Assembly: GCA_945896675.1 (NCBI GenBank)
Contig: CAMDEM010000002.1
Location: 62,001-126,000 of the forward strand
Source of the DNA: Cyanobium sp. NIES-981
Lineage (GTDB): Bacteria > Cyanobacteriota > Cyanobacteriia > PCC-6307 > Cyanobiaceae
Direction: 5' to 3'
Length of the DNA stretch: 64,000 nucleotides
Shown: positions 19,223 to 29,130 of the stretch, piece after piece
Layout of the letters: each line of letters begins with the position of its first letter
Numbering within the stretch: the first letter of the stretch is position 1
Translations under genes and position numbers: made by a program
Notes under the pieces: generated by a model
The model's database searches: none
The model's input: the letters and a program-made list of their open reading frames with translations, nothing else
What the model was told of the DNA's origin: nothing

Positions 19223-20482
19223 ATGACCGTTTCCGCTTGGGCGGCTGATCAGGTGGCAGCTGCCACAGGGCGGATTCAGCACCTTGCCGAGGGGCATACG
19301 GCCCAGGTGCGCCATCGGTTAGCGCGGGTGTTGGATGCCTTTGCGGCGGAACGGTTGGGCACCCAACACTTCGCCTCGGTGAGTGGCTACGGCCACGGGG
19401 ATCAGGGCCGCGAGGTCTTGGATCGGGTGTTTGCCCGGGTGCTCCAGGCCGAGGCGGCCGCCGTGCGGCTCCAATTTGTGAGCGGAACCCATGCCATCGC
19501 CTCGGCCATGTTTGGGGTGCTGCGCCCCGGGGATCGGCTGTTGGCCATTACCGGCCGCCCCTACGACACCCTGGAAGAGGTGATTGGGATCCGGGGCAGC
19601 GGCCAGGGCTCGTTGGCCGAGTTTGGCGTTGCCTATGCCGAGCTTCCCCTCGATGCCCAGGGTCTTGTCGATCGCCCTGCCCTGAAGGAGGCCCTAGCCC
19701 AGCCAACCCGCATGGTGTTGATCCAGCGCAGCTGTGGCTACAGCTGGCGGCCCTCCCTGGGGGTGGATGACATTGGGGAGCTCTGCGAGCTCGTCAAAGC
19801 CATCCAGCCGGGTTGTGTGTGTTTTGTCGACAATTGCTACGGAGAGTTGGTGCAGGCCCAGGAGCCCCCGGCGGTGGGCGCTGATCTGATTGCCGGCTCC
19901 CTGATCAAAAACCTGGGCGGCACCATTGCGCCAACGGGCGGTTATGTGGCGGGCCGGGCCGATTTGGTGGAGATGGCCTGCTGCCGGCTCACGGCCCCTG
20001 GCATTGGCTCGGAGGGTGGTACCGGTTTTGATTTGCACCGGTTGCTCTTCCAAGGGCTGTTTTTGGCGCCCCAGATGGTGGCGGAAGCCTTGATCAGTGC
20101 GGAGTTGCTGGCAGAGGTGTTTGCCAATTTGGGTTTTGCGGTGCATCCCCAGGCCGGTGCGGTGCGCAGTGATGTGATTCAGGCCATTCGCTTGGGGGCC
20201 CCTGAGCCCTTGAAGGCGGTGTGCCGGGCGTTTCAAGCGGCGTCCCCCGTGGGGGCCTATCTCGATCCTGTGCCAGCTCCGATGCCTGGTTATGCCAGTG
20301 AATTGGTGATGGCGGGGGGCACGTTCATCGATGGCAGCACCAGTGAATTTTCGGCCGATGCCCCCCTGCGGGAGCCCTACGTGCTTTATGCCCAAGGCGG
20401 CACCCACCACGCCCATGCGGAGCTGGCCCTGGAGCGGGCGCTGGTGGCCTTGGAGGAAACGGGAGCAATTCAGGCAAACTGA
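19223..20482 (+). CDS. PLP-dependent enzyme, methionine gamma-lyase-like ('aluminium resistance protein') family
   Basis: A fold-type I PLP enzyme of 419 residues. The family is annotated as methionine gamma-lyase-like or aluminium resistance, but the natural substrate is not settled. Motifs are GYGHGDQGREVLDRVFA (about 52), the cofactor-binding FVSGTHAIASAMFGVLRPGD (about 90), CFVDNCYGELV, and the lysine motif SLIKNLGGTIAPTGGYVAG (about 226-244). It precedes gcvH by only 20 bases, so the three genes 19223-23819 probably form one transcript. Confidence 0.88.
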   Translation: MTVSAWAADQVAAATGRIQHLAEGHTAQVRHRLARVLDAFAAERLGTQHFASVSGYGHGDQGREVLDRVFARVLQAEAAAVRLQFVSGTHAIASAMFGVLRPGDRLLAITGRPYDTLEEVIGIRGSGQGSLAEFGVAYAELPLDAQGLVDRPALKEALAQPTRMVLIQRSCGYSWRPSLGVDDIGELCELVKAIQPGCVCFVDNCYGELVQAQEPPAVGADLIAGSLIKNLGGTIAPTGGYVAGRADLVEMACCRLTAPGIGSEGGTGFDLHRLLFQGLFLAPQMVAEALISAELLAEVFANLGFAVHPQAGAVRSDVIQAIRLGAPEPLKAVCRAFQAASPVGAYLDPVPAPMPGYASELVMAGGTFIDGSTSEFSADAPLREPYVLYAQGGTHHAHAELALERALVALEETGAIQAN

Positions 20483-20502
20483 GTCCACCCAGTGGCTGGC
20501 CG

Positions 20503-20892
20503 ATGGCGTCCAATTTCCCGAGCGACTGCCGCTACGCCGATAGCCATGAATATGTGCGGCCTGAGGGTGGCCGGCTGCGGTTGGGCCTGAGTTCCTTTGC
20601 CATTGATCAGCTCGGCGACATCGTTTTTGTGGAGTTGCCCGAGGTGGGATCCCGGCTCACTGCGGGCCAGAGCTTTGGCAGTGTCGAATCGGTGAAAGCG
20701 GTGGAAGATCTGCTGTCGCCGATCACAGGGGTTGTCGAGGCCAGGAACGCGTCGGTGTTGGCGAGTCCCGAAGAACTGCAAAACGACCCCTATGGGGAAG
20801 GTTGGTTGTTGGTGATTCAGCCCAGCGATCCAGCGGAGCTGGACGGCTTGATGGATGCGGAGCGTTATGGCGCCAAGGTGCAAGGCGCTTGA
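20503..20892 (+). CDS. gcvH: Glycine cleavage system H protein
   Basis: The lipoyl-carrying shuttle protein of glycine decarboxylase. It has 129 residues, with the lipoylated lysine in [18 protein letters not shown] at about residue 66. Other family motifs are [19 protein letters not shown] and [12 protein letters not shown]. The stop codon overlaps the ATG of gcvP by one base, so translation is coupled. In cyanobacteria this system recycles photorespiratory glycine and supplies one-carbon units. Confidence 0.97.
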   Translation: MASNFPSDCRYADSHEYVRPEGGRLRLGLSSFAIDQLGDIVFVELPEVGSRLTAGQSFGSVESVKAVEDLLSPITGVVEARNASVLASPEELQNDPYGEGWLLVIQPSDPAELDGLMDAERYGAKVQGA

Positions 20893-23819
20893 TGTCAGCT
20901 GCTCCCCCCACATTTGAGGCCCGTCACCTGGGGCCTTCCCAGGATGACCAGCGTCAGATGCTGGCTGAGTTGGGTGCGACCAGCCTCGAGGATTTGGCCA
21001 GCCAAATTGTGCCGGCTGAGATCTTGCTTCCCCCTGGGGAGGCGCTGGCTGGCTTGCCCGAGCCCTGCGGGGAAGCCCAGGCTTTGGCCGAATTAGCCCA
21101 GATTGGGGCCCAAAACCAGGTGGTGCGCAGCCTGATTGGCCAGGGCTACTACGGCACCGCAACCCCGGCGGTGATCCAGCGCCATGTGTTCGAGAACCCT
21201 GCCTGGTACACGGCCTACACCCCCTACCAAGCTGAAATTGCCCAGGGCCGGCTGGAGGCCCTGCTCAATTTTCAAACCCTGATCAGCGAGCTGACCGGGC
21301 TGCCGATTGCCAATGCTTCGTTGCTCGATGAGGCCACCGCCGCCGCTGAGGCGATGGCCATGGCCCGGTCGGTGGGCAAGCGGCCCCAGGCCCATCGTTT
21401 TTTGGTGGATCGGGCCGTGTTCCCCCAAACCCTGGCGGTGCTCCAGACCCGCGCCGAGCCCCTGGGGATTGCGCTGGAGTTGATCGATGCCCAGGCCCTG
21501 GCGGCCTCGGGGACTGCAGCCAGGACGTTGGCTGGGGATGTTTTTGGGCTGTTGCTGCAGCTGCCTGGGGTTGGGGGCGCTTTGTGGGATCCCTCATCGC
21601 TCCTGGCTGCGGCGCGGGCAGCTGGGGTGATCACAGCTGTGGCGATCGATCCATTGGCCCAGGTGTTGCTCCAGCCGGTGGGGGAGCTGGGGGCGGATAT
21701 CGCCGTGGGCAGCACCCAGCGCTTTGGGGTGCCCATGGGTTTTGGGGGCCCCCACGCGGCGTTCTTTGCCACCACCGAGGCCTTTAAGCGCCAGATTCCC
21801 GGCCGCCTGGTGGGTCAGTCCCTCGATGCGGAAGGTCAGGGCGCCCTGCGCTTGGCCCTCCAGACCCGCGAGCAGCACATCCGCCGCGACAAGGCCACCA
21901 GCAACATCTGTACGGCCCAGGTGCTCCTGGCTGTGATGGCCGGTTTCTATGCGGTGCACCACGGCCCCGATGGTTTGACCGCCATCGCCCAGCGGTTGCT
22001 GGCCCTGCGCTGCGCCTTGGCCGCGGGCCTGGGGGCTTTGGGCCTGGCGGTGGAGCCTGGACCTGGTTTTGACACCCTCAGCCTGCCCACGGCCCATCCC
22101 AATGAGCTCGTGGCCAGGGCCTTGGCCGGTGGTTTCAATCTCCGCCCAGGGGACGCGGCCGTGGGCATCAGCCTCGATGAGCTGAGTTCCCTTGAGGAGT
22201 TGCAAGCCCTGTTGGCGGCCTTGGCCGATGGTCCAGGCCAGGCAGCCCAAGCCCAAGGTGTCTGCATGGAGGCCTGGCATCAGGTGAGCCTGGAAGAGGC
22301 TTGGTCGGAGCTGCCGTTGCGCCAGGGGCCATGGCTGGGCCAGGCCGTGTTTCACCACTACCGCAGTGAAACCGAACTTCTGCGCTACATCCAACGGCTG
22401 GTCAGCAAGGACCTCTCCTTGGTGCACGGCATGATCCCGCTGGGCAGCTGCACGATGAAGCTGAACGCGGCGGCGGAACTGGCGCCCGTGAGTTGGCCGG
22501 TGTTTAGCCAGTTGCATCCCTTTGCCCCCCCGGCCCAGGCGGCCGGTTTCCAGCGGTTGGCGGCTGATTTGGAGCGCTGGCTTGCGGCGATCACCGGCTT
22601 TGCAGCCGTGTCGCTCCAGCCCAATGCCGGATCCCAAGGGGAATACGCCGGGCTTTTGGCGATTCGGGCCTGGCATCGCAGCCGCAATCAGGCGCACCGT
22701 CGGGTGTGCCTGATCCCCACCAGTGCCCATGGCACCAACCCCGCCAGTGCGGTGATGGCGGGCATGCAAGTGGTGCCGGTTGCCTGTGATGGGGACGGCA
22801 ACATCGATTGGGCTGATCTCGAAGCCCAGGCCCAGGCCCACGCCGAGCATTTGGCGGCCCTGATGGTCACCTATCCCTCCACCCACGGGGTCTTTGAGGC
22901 TGGAATCACCAGAATTTGTGCCCTGGTGCACGGCCATGGCGGCCAGGTGTATCTCGATGGGGCCAACCTCAATGCCCAGGTTGGCTTGTGCAAGCCGGGT
23001 TTGTATGGCGCCGATGTCTGCCACCTCAACCTGCACAAGACCTTCTGTATTCCCCATGGCGGTGGCGGTCCGGGGGTGGGACCGATTGCGGTGGCTGAGC
23101 ACTTGGTGCCCTTCTTGCCTGGATCGGTTGGTGATCCCCTCGGAGATGGGGCAGGTCAGGTGTCGGCGGCCCCCTTGGGCAGCGCCAGCATCCTGCCGAT
23201 CAGTTGGATGTACATCCGCATGATGGGCGGCAGGGGCTTGCGCACGGCCAGTCAGGTGGCCTTGCTGGCGGCCAACCTGATTGCCCAGCGCCTCGATCCC
23301 CATTTCCCGGTGCTGTTTCGCGGCGCCCATGGCCGGGTGGCCCACGAGTGCATCCTTGATTTGCGGCCGTTGAAGCGGGCCGTGGGCCTGGAGGTCGACG
23401 ACCTGGCCAAACGGTTGATGGATTTTGGTTTCCATGCCCCCACCGTCAGCTGGCCGGTGGCCGGCACGGTGATGGTCGAGCCCACCGAGAGTGAGTCCTT
23501 GGCGGAGATTGATCGCTTTTGTGCAGCGATGGTGGCGATTCGGGCCGAGGCGGCTGCGATCGAGGCAGGGGAGCTGGATCCCGTCAACAACCCGCTGAAG
23601 CGAGCTCCCCATACCCTGGCTGCGGTGACGGCCGATGGTTGGGATCGGCCCTACAGCCGGAGCCAAGCCGCATTCCCGGCCGGTGATGGTCAAAGAAGCA
23701 ACAAGTTTTGGCCTGCAGTTGCCCGCATTGACAATGCTTACGGCGATCGCAATTTGGTGTGCACATGTCCCTCAGTTGGGGAACTGGCCCAGCAAAGCCT
23801 TGCGCCGACTGCCAATTAG
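20892..23819 (+). CDS. gcvP: Glycine dehydrogenase (decarboxylating), P protein
   Basis: The PLP-dependent decarboxylase of the glycine cleavage system; it passes the aminomethyl group to GcvH. It is a single long chain of 975 residues (fused P1+P2), beginning [17 protein letters not shown]. The PLP lysine lies in [18 protein letters not shown] at about residue 712. The Gly-rich motif and [21 protein letters not shown] are also present. The frame is open farther upstream to 20802, but the ATG overlapping the gcvH stop gives the correct N-terminus. Confidence 0.97.
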   Translation: MSAAPPTFEARHLGPSQDDQRQMLAELGATSLEDLASQIVPAEILLPPGEALAGLPEPCGEAQALAELAQIGAQNQVVRSLIGQGYYGTATPAVIQRHVFENPAWYTAYTPYQAEIAQGRLEALLNFQTLISELTGLPIANASLLDEATAAAEAMAMARSVGKRPQAHRFLVDRAVFPQTLAVLQTRAEPLGIALELIDAQALAASGTAARTLAGDVFGLLLQLPGVGGALWDPSSLLAAARAAGVITAVAIDPLAQVLLQPVGELGADIAVGSTQRFGVPMGFGGPHAAFFATTEAFKRQIPGRLVGQSLDAEGQGALRLALQTREQHIRRDKATSNICTAQVLLAVMAGFYAVHHGPDGLTAIAQRLLALRCALAAGLGALGLAVEPGPGFDTLSLPTAHPNELVARALAGGFNLRPGDAAVGISLDELSSLEELQALLAALADGPGQAAQAQGVCMEAWHQVSLEEAWSELPLRQGPWLGQAVFHHYRSETELLRYIQRLVSKDLSLVHGMIPLGSCTMKLNAAAELAPVSWPVFSQLHPFAPPAQAAGFQRLAADLERWLAAITGFAAVSLQPNAGSQGEYAGLLAIRAWHRSRNQAHRRVCLIPTSAHGTNPASAVMAGMQVVPVACDGDGNIDWADLEAQAQAHAEHLAALMVTYPSTHGVFEAGITRICALVHGHGGQVYLDGANLNAQVGLCKPGLYGADVCHLNLHKTFCIPHGGGGPGVGPIAVAEHLVPFLPGSVGDPLGDGAGQVSAAPLGSASILPISWMYIRMMGGRGLRTASQVALLAANLIAQRLDPHFPVLFRGAHGRVAHECILDLRPLKRAVGLEVDDLAKRLMDFGFHAPTVSWPVAGTVMVEPTESESLAEIDRFCAAMVAIRAEAAAIEAGELDPVNNPLKRAPHTLAAVTADGWDRPYSRSQAAFPAGDGQRSNKFWPAVARIDNAYGDRNLVCTCPSVGELAQQSLAPTAN

Positions 23820-23861
23820 GCAGTTTGTGACGCACAATGGGGTGAGATTCAAATAGGTAAA

Positions 23862-23893
23862 GCCCAGCATTTTTGCTTCGGGCCTTGCTTTTT
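23862..23893 (+). terminator. Probable terminator after gcvP
   Basis: Nested stem GCCC-AGCA / TGCT-(TC bulge)-GGGC with a TTTT loop, then a T-run at 23889-23893. It lies 42 bases after the gcvP stop codon. Confidence 0.5.
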
Positions 23894-23977
23894 AAATCCA
23901 AATTGCTTCAAAGGTTGTCCATGGGCGATTGCTTTTGGCACCATTCCAGCAGCTTCGCCATTCATCGTTTGGGGATC

Positions 23978-24208
23978 ATGAACGGCACCAACAACGGCTC
24001 TGGTAGCAAGGGTTCTGCCACCAAGGGGCCTGACCAATCCGTCAAGACCACGTCTACCGTTCGGGTCGAAGGCACCAATGTGGTGCGGGTGCCCTTCGGT
24101 GTCCGCCAATCGCGCCGGGTGAAGCCCCAGCGCCCGGACCATTGGGCCACCCTGGTGCTGCCTTTCCACCTTGGTGGCCAGCCAACCCCTCCACCGCAGG
24201 CGGCCTAG
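23978..24208 (+). CDS. Small unknown protein (76 residues)
   Basis: Starts at ATG 23978 (MNGTNNGSGSKGS). A disordered Gly/Ser/Thr-rich N-terminus is followed by a denser segment, TVRVEGTNVVRVPFGVRQSRR and DHWATLVLPFHLGG, and a Pro/Gln tail. The basic RQSRRVKPQRP patch could bind nucleic acid. An in-frame ATG at 23921 is possible but adds atypical sequence. It is separated from gcvP by a hairpin terminator and is convergent with rubrerythrin. No family is recognised. Confidence 0.6.
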   Translation: MNGTNNGSGSKGSATKGPDQSVKTTSTVRVEGTNVVRVPFGVRQSRRVKPQRPDHWATLVLPFHLGGQPTPPPQAA

Positions 24209-24221
24209 GGCTTGGCGCCGC

Positions 24222-24935
24222 TCAGGCGGCCAGCAGGGCTGGCGGGCAATAGGGAATGAAGTTGGCCTTGCGGGTTTGGCAAATCGGACAAATCCACGAC
24301 TCCGGAATGGATTCAAAAGGAGTGCCGGCGGCGATTCCTGAATCTGGATCCCCCTTGGTGGGGTCGTAAATCATCGAGCAAACTCTGCAAATCCACAGCC
24401 CCGGGGTGGGTGTGGCGGCATCGCCAGCGCTGCCTTTGCCTTGGAGGGCCTCCAGGGCGACGCCGTAGCGATCGGCGTGGTGGTGCTCAATGGGTACGAG
24501 GAAGCCGAAGTTGCTGGCGGCTTTGCGGAAGATCCCTGCGTGGGCTTTGGATTCGGAGATTTGCTCCTGGAATTCGGCGCTGGCCCCGGTGTCGCGATCG
24601 CGCTCGGCCTGGTCTGCAAAGTCCGGATACATGGTTGTGTATTCGTAGGTCTCCCCTTCGATCGCCAGCTCCAGACAGCGGCTCAAGATCGCCGCTTTTT
24701 CTGCCTCAGAGAGTGCCTCGGGATCGCTGATCACCAAGTCAGGGTGCAGCAGGCGGAAGTGGGCAAAGGCGTGCTCCGTTTCCTGGTGGGCGGTCTCTTT
24801 GAACAGGCGGGCCAGGTCCTTGTTGCCGAGCTGTTGGGCGACGTCAGCAAAAAAAAGATATTTGCGGTTGGCCATGCTTTCCCCGCCAAACGCGGCTTCG
24901 AGGTTGGCGGCGGTGTTGGGCTTGGAGAGGTCCAT
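24222..24935 (-). CDS. Rubrerythrin
   Basis: A diiron peroxidase that reduces hydrogen peroxide, usually with electrons from rubredoxin or NAD(P)H-linked partners. The 237-residue chain has the four-helix ferritin-like domain (NLEAAFGGESMANRKYLFFA, ETEHAFAH, then SKAHAGIFRK). A C-terminal rubredoxin-like domain has two CxxC pairs, CRVCSMIYDPTKGD and CPICQTRKANF. ATG 24935 is preferred to the TTG at 24950. It lies immediately downstream of the flv3-flv1 pair, forming an oxygen-detoxification block. Confidence 0.94.
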   Translation of the reverse strand: MDLSKPNTAANLEAAFGGESMANRKYLFFADVAQQLGNKDLARLFKETAHQETEHAFAHFRLLHPDLVISDPEALSEAEKAAILSRCLELAIEGETYEYTTMYPDFADQAERDRDTGASAEFQEQISESKAHAGIFRKAASNFGFLVPIEHHHADRYGVALEALQGKGSAGDAATPTPGLWICRVCSMIYDPTKGDPDSGIAAGTPFESIPESWICPICQTRKANFIPYCPPALLAA

Positions 24936-24986
24936 GGCAGCGGTGGTCAACCCGGAAACTATAGGCTAAGTCGGAGTGGGTATGAG

Positions 24987-26843
24987 TTAGTAGTTGGCGC
25001 CGCTGCGGCGCTGGTGCACGGCGGTGGCTCCGCTGGCATCCAGGACCCCGCCAGCATCCACCTGGGCATAGATCAGCCAGTGGTCGCCGCACTCCATGCG
25101 CTGTTTCACCGTGCACTCCAGCCACGCCAGGCCTTCGGAAAGGATCGGTTGACCCCCTGGGGTCGACTCCAGCTCCAGGCCAGCAAAGCGATCGGCCCCT
25201 GGGGCAAAGGGTTGGAGGAATTGCTTCATCGCCCCGGTTTCTCGACCTGCCGCCAGCACGTTGAGGGCGAAGCCATCGCCGATGTGCAGAAGCGCTTCCA
25301 CGGCCCGATCTTTGGCCACCGCCACGGTGAGCCCAGGTGGGGCAAAGCTGGCCTGGCTGACCCAGCTGGCCACCATGGCGCCACTGAGGCGGGATTCAGG
25401 CTCTCCTTTGCAGGTGGTGAGTACGCAGAGGGATCCCAAGACGCGGCCCAGGGCTTGAATGGCGGGGTTGCTGCGGCTTTCGCTGAGGCCGCCACCGGCG
25501 CTGCGGCGCTGTTGTTTGCGCTGGTCTGCTAGCAGGCTGCGGCCCAGGGACGTGCCGGTTTCCTCAATGGTTTTGAGGGTGGTGGCGTCCGGGCTGAACT
25601 TCACCTTGATGGGTTCAAAGGCAAAGCGGAAGCCGCCATCGCGCAATTTGCTCTCGAGCAGGTCGAGGGCTTCACCGCTCCAGCCAAAGCTGCCAAACAC
25701 GCCCACCGGCTTGCTGCGATCCCCTTCAGCCAGAAGGGTACCCAGGGCTGACACGATCGGTGTGGGGGCATGGCCCCCCAGGGTTGGCGATCCAATCAAG
25801 ATGGCATCACAGCTGCGAATGGCGGTGAGCAGTTGCTCTGCGCCACTGAATTCGCAGTTGATGCTCTCTACCCTTACGCCCGTGCGCGAAACGCCTTGGG
25901 CCAGGCCATCGGCAATGGCGGCCGTGTTGCCGTAGGCGCTGGCAAACAGCAACGCCACCGAGAGCTTTGAGCGCTGCTGGCCTTCACCCCAGCGGCGGTA
26001 GTCGTTGAGCAGGCTGCGCCAGCTGTCGGCGATGGCCGGACCATGGCCCGGTGCGATGGTGCGGATGTCGAGCTCCTCGAGCCGCTCCACCACCGTTTCC
26101 ACCTGCCGTGCCATCGGGGCCATCAGGCAGTCGTAGAAATAGCGGCGGTCTTCTTCGGTGCTGCTGCGGTTGGCTTCGGCGAAGGCTTCGCTGCAGAGGT
26201 GGGCGGAGAAAAACTTGCCGCTCATCAACAGGCCCGTGCTCTCCTCAAACGCCATCAGGCCCCCAGGCCAGCGCGGGGTGGGGGTGGGCAACAGGGTGAT
26301 CCTGTGGCCATCGCCCAGCTGGCGGCTCACTTCCTGCTTCACCACATCGAGGGGCGGCAAGGCGGGCACCGGTGGGGTTGGGGCTTCGTTTGCCTCGCTG
26401 CCAGGGGGGGCGGGTTTGCGTTGGCTCCAAAGCTCGCCGAGCAGCTTGGCTCCCGTATTGGAGGCCACCAGCATCAGGGCTGGCCAATGGCTGGCGAGTT
26501 GGCGCAGCATCGCCACCCGGTTGGGATTGACATGGCCCACCACCACCTTCAGGGCCGCGGTGGCGGGCACCAATGCTTTGAGCTGATCGAGAAAGGGTGC
26601 TGCAAACGATTCCCCGGGGGGAAAGAGCAGCACCGGCGGCACGGCCTGGCCCGCCGGCGTGACCCCTTCGCTGAACAGGAAGCTGTTGGCGCTCGTGCCC
26701 CGCTCGAGGCCGTACTCGAGCTCGAAGCGCAGGCGGTTGGGGCTCAGGCAGCGCAGACAGATCAGCCCTGGCTCGATCGGCAGCACAACCACCCGGCGCC
26801 CAAGGGCGGCGGCATCGCTGGCTTCTGAAGCGAGCACGGCCAT
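24987..26843 (-). CDS. flv1: Flavodiiron protein Flv1-type (non-canonical metal site)
   Basis: Partner of Flv3 in the Mehler-like reaction, which passes photosynthetic electrons from photosystem I to O2, giving water. The 618 residues contain a metallo-beta-lactamase-like domain, a flavodoxin domain (VALLFASAYGNTAAIADGLAQG) and a C-terminal flavin reductase domain typical of cyanobacterial enzymes. The diiron ligands are degenerate: the HxExDH site reads GHVNPNR, the next His is Arg (TPRWPG) and the Asp is Lys (SGKFF), as in Flv1-type proteins. It shares one base with the flv3 stop codon. An insertion of Pro/Glu-rich sequence is seen near residue 150. Confidence 0.9.
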   Translation of the reverse strand: MAVLASEASDAAALGRRVVVLPIEPGLICLRCLSPNRLRFELEYGLERGTSANSFLFSEGVTPAGQAVPPVLLFPPGESFAAPFLDQLKALVPATAALKVVVGHVNPNRVAMLRQLASHWPALMLVASNTGAKLLGELWSQRKPAPPGSEANEAPTPPVPALPPLDVVKQEVSRQLGDGHRITLLPTPTPRWPGGLMAFEESTGLLMSGKFFSAHLCSEAFAEANRSSTEEDRRYFYDCLMAPMARQVETVVERLEELDIRTIAPGHGPAIADSWRSLLNDYRRWGEGQQRSKLSVALLFASAYGNTAAIADGLAQGVSRTGVRVESINCEFSGAEQLLTAIRSCDAILIGSPTLGGHAPTPIVSALGTLLAEGDRSKPVGVFGSFGWSGEALDLLESKLRDGGFRFAFEPIKVKFSPDATTLKTIEETGTSLGRSLLADQRKQQRRSAGGGLSESRSNPAIQALGRVLGSLCVLTTCKGEPESRLSGAMVASWVSQASFAPPGLTVAVAKDRAVEALLHIGDGFALNVLAAGRETGAMKQFLQPFAPGADRFAGLELESTPGGQPILSEGLAWLECTVKQRMECGDHWLIYAQVDAGGVLDASGATAVHQRRSGANY

Positions 26844-28606
26844 TAGTAGTGGTTGCCTACCTTGCGGTGGTGTACGGCGGTAGACGACTCGGTGTCGGAG
26901 ACGTTGCCCTGCTCCACCTCGGCATAGATGATCCAGTGGTCGGGCCCTTCCAGCCGCTGAACCACGCGGCAGCCCAGGAAGGCCAGGGCATCCCCAAGCA
27001 CGGGGCCACCGCTGGCAGCCCCATCGAGGGTGGTCACCCCGGCGAAACGGTCGGCGCCGGGGGGGAAGCGCTTGAGGAAATGGCGCATCAGGTCTTGGTG
27101 GTTGTCTTCCCGCAGGATGTTCAGCACGAAGCGATCATCCACTTGCATCAGGGCCTCAATGGCCCGGTCTTTGGCGACGGCCACGGTGATGCCAGGGGGA
27201 TTGAAGCTGGCCTGACTGACCCAGCTGGCCACCATGGCGCTGCTGCGGGTGCCGTCGTCGTCGGTTTGGCGCGCCGTCACCACATACAGCCCGCCGGATA
27301 GGCGCCCAAGGGCCCGATCGAGATCGCCATCGAGGGCCTTCATCGCGGCAATGGTTTTGGCTTTGGTCAGCAATTGGCCCAGATCGGTGCCGGCTTCGTC
27401 GCAGCGTTGGTAGTCGCTGCCTGCGGGTACTTGGCGAATGCGGAGCGGTTCAAAGGCTTCTTTCTGACCCAGGCCGCGCAGTTGGGAGGCCACGGTGTCG
27501 ATCGGTTCGTCATTGCCCCCAAAGGCGTCGTAGCAAGCCACCCATTGCTTGGGCTTGAGGGCGGCGAGCAAGGTGCCAACGGACGCTTGCATGTCGGCAT
27601 CGGCCTTGGCCGGCCAGGTGGGCACCACCACAGCATCGGCCTCGCCAATTAAGGCGCTGAGTTCCTGGGCATCGGTGGCCCGCAGATCCACCAACTGCAC
27701 CTGGGCCCCGGCCTTACTGATGCCGCGGGCGATGGCCTGGCTGAGGCGGTCGCAGAATCCGTATTGGCTCACGTAGCAAACGGCTGCGTAGCTCTCGCCT
27801 TTGCTGCGATCACTGCTCCAGGTTCGGTAGTCCTCCACCCATAGGCCCAGGTGATGGCGCAGCAGGGGGCCGTGGCCCACGGCAATGGTGTTGATCTCAG
27901 GCAGCCCATCCATGCGTTTGAGGGCCTGCAGCACGCTGCGGGCGTTGGGACCCATCAAACAGTCGTAGTAGAAACGGTAGTCCGGGGCGATCGCCCCTGG
28001 ATCGCTGTCAAACAGCTCATCGCTGCAGTAATGCAGGCCGAAGGCATCACAGGTGTAGAGGATGCCGGTGCCGTGGTCGAAGGAAAAGATGGTGTCGGGC
28101 CAGTGGAGATTTGGCGCGCTCAGAAACTCAAAGCGGTGCTCCACGCCGCTGTCTGGATTGACGCCCAGCTCTAGGGTGTCGCCGCTTTTTACCGCCCTTG
28201 ATTGGAAGGGCCGGTGCACCTGGTCCTCCAGGAACTGGATGGCCACCTTGGAACCCACAATCTCCATGGCGGGGTTCAGGTCGATCAGATGGCCAATCAA
28301 CCCCGAGTGGTCGGGTTCGGTGTGGGAAACGATCAAATAATCGATCGCCACCGGGTCGATCTGGCTTTGCAGAAGCGGTAGCCAGGTGGTTTCAAATTTG
28401 AGATGGCTGGTGTCGATCAGCGCTGTCTTGGCTCCCCTGATCAAAAAGGCGTTGTAGGTGGTGCCGTTGCGCAGGCCAAATTCGATGTCGAAGCGGCTGC
28501 GGTCCCAGTCGAGGGAGCGGATTGTGGTGGTGTCGGTGGCAATCGACTCGCACTGAAGGCCCAGGCGCGGGCTAGGGAGTTGCGGGTTTGGGTTGGCGCT
28601 GGCCAT
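26843..28606 (-). CDS. flv3: Flavodiiron protein Flv3-type (canonical diiron site)
   Basis: The canonical member of the Flv1/Flv3 heterodimer for light-dependent O2 reduction. It has 587 residues. Diiron ligands are intact: VSHTEPDHSGLIGHL (about 93-107), NLHWPD, TCDAFGLHYC and VGHGPLL. It is followed by a flavodoxin domain (CYVSQYGFCDRLSQAIARG) and a flavin reductase domain (SAMVASWVSQASFNPPGITVAV). Its stop overlaps the start of the flv1-type gene, so the pair is translationally coupled and made in equal amounts, as expected for a heterodimer. Confidence 0.93.
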   Translation of the reverse strand: MASANPNPQLPSPRLGLQCESIATDTTTIRSLDWDRSRFDIEFGLRNGTTYNAFLIRGAKTALIDTSHLKFETTWLPLLQSQIDPVAIDYLIVSHTEPDHSGLIGHLIDLNPAMEIVGSKVAIQFLEDQVHRPFQSRAVKSGDTLELGVNPDSGVEHRFEFLSAPNLHWPDTIFSFDHGTGILYTCDAFGLHYCSDELFDSDPGAIAPDYRFYYDCLMGPNARSVLQALKRMDGLPEINTIAVGHGPLLRHHLGLWVEDYRTWSSDRSKGESYAAVCYVSQYGFCDRLSQAIARGISKAGAQVQLVDLRATDAQELSALIGEADAVVVPTWPAKADADMQASVGTLLAALKPKQWVACYDAFGGNDEPIDTVASQLRGLGQKEAFEPLRIRQVPAGSDYQRCDEAGTDLGQLLTKAKTIAAMKALDGDLDRALGRLSGGLYVVTARQTDDDGTRSSAMVASWVSQASFNPPGITVAVAKDRAIEALMQVDDRFVLNILREDNHQDLMRHFLKRFPPGADRFAGVTTLDGAASGGPVLGDALAFLGCRVVQRLEGPDHWIIYAEVEQGNVSDTESSTAVHHRKVGNHY

Positions 28607-28658
28607 GGCACCCCATCAGGGACCCTGACTGTAGGTAGGACCGGTGCTGGGTTGGTAC

Positions 28659-28685
28659 AAAAAAGCCCGGCTCCATGGCCGGGCT
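28659..28685 (-). terminator. Intrinsic terminator of hsp20
   Basis: On the minus strand a perfect 8-bp stem AGCCCGGC/GCCGGGCT with a six-base loop is followed by a run of six T. It lies 22 bases after the hsp20 stop codon and isolates that gene from flv3. Confidence 0.88.
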
Positions 28686-28707
28686 CTGACTCTCGTGTCT
28701 CAGCTGC

Positions 28708-29124
28708 TCAGCCTTCGACCTGCACCTGAACGGTGGTGAGGGTTTGGGCTTTGGCGGCGCTCACCGTGAGGAGGCCGTCGCGGTAGTGGGCCTCGATGGC
28801 ATCGCGGTTGATGCCAGCGGGGAAGCGGAAGCTGCGGCTCCAGGTGCCGTAGCGGAACTCACTGAGCAAGGGGCTCGAGTCGCCGGGGGCGGGTTCGGCC
28901 TGGGGGTTGGGGCGTTCGGCACTGATCACCAGGGAGCGATCGGTGGCTTTGACATCGATGCTGGATTTGTCGACGCCGGGCAGCTCGAGGGCAATGGTGT
29001 AAGCCTCGGCTGTTTCCCGCACTTCGGCGCTGGGCACGCGCTCGGCCGTTTGCAATTGCTGCTCGAGTTTGCGGAATAGATCCGACTGCAGTTGATCGAA
29101 AGAGGATTGGCGCAGGGTCAGCAT
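28708..29124 (-). CDS. Small heat-shock protein, Hsp20/alpha-crystallin family
   Basis: An ATP-independent holdase that binds unfolding proteins and, in cyanobacteria, also membranes. It has 138 residues. The alpha-crystallin domain runs from about 48 to 135 with EAYTIALELPGVDKSSIDVK, SLVISAERP and FRFPAGINRDAIEAHYRDGLLTV (the A-x-x-x-x-G-x-L motif). The 5' UTR can form a hairpin covering the GGAG ribosome-binding site (see the regulatory entry at 29131-29165). The gene stands alone, with a strong terminator behind it. Confidence 0.95.
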   Translation of the reverse strand: MLTLRQSSFDQLQSDLFRKLEQQLQTAERVPSAEVRETAEAYTIALELPGVDKSSIDVKATDRSLVISAERPNPQAEPAPGDSSPLLSEFRYGTWSRSFRFPAGINRDAIEAHYRDGLLTVSAAKAQTLTTVQVQVEG

Positions 29125-29130
29125 GGTGAG

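Noticed and set aside
21594-23693. 699-residue open frame on the minus strand inside gcvP
   Set aside because: It is antisense to a complete, motif-rich gcvP. Its His/Gly/Gln-rich composition is what a GC-rich coding strand gives in this frame.
25002-28600. Long plus-strand frames opposite flv1 and flv3
   Set aside because: Composition is biased (Gly/His/Gln) and no motif is found; the minus-strand genes are complete.
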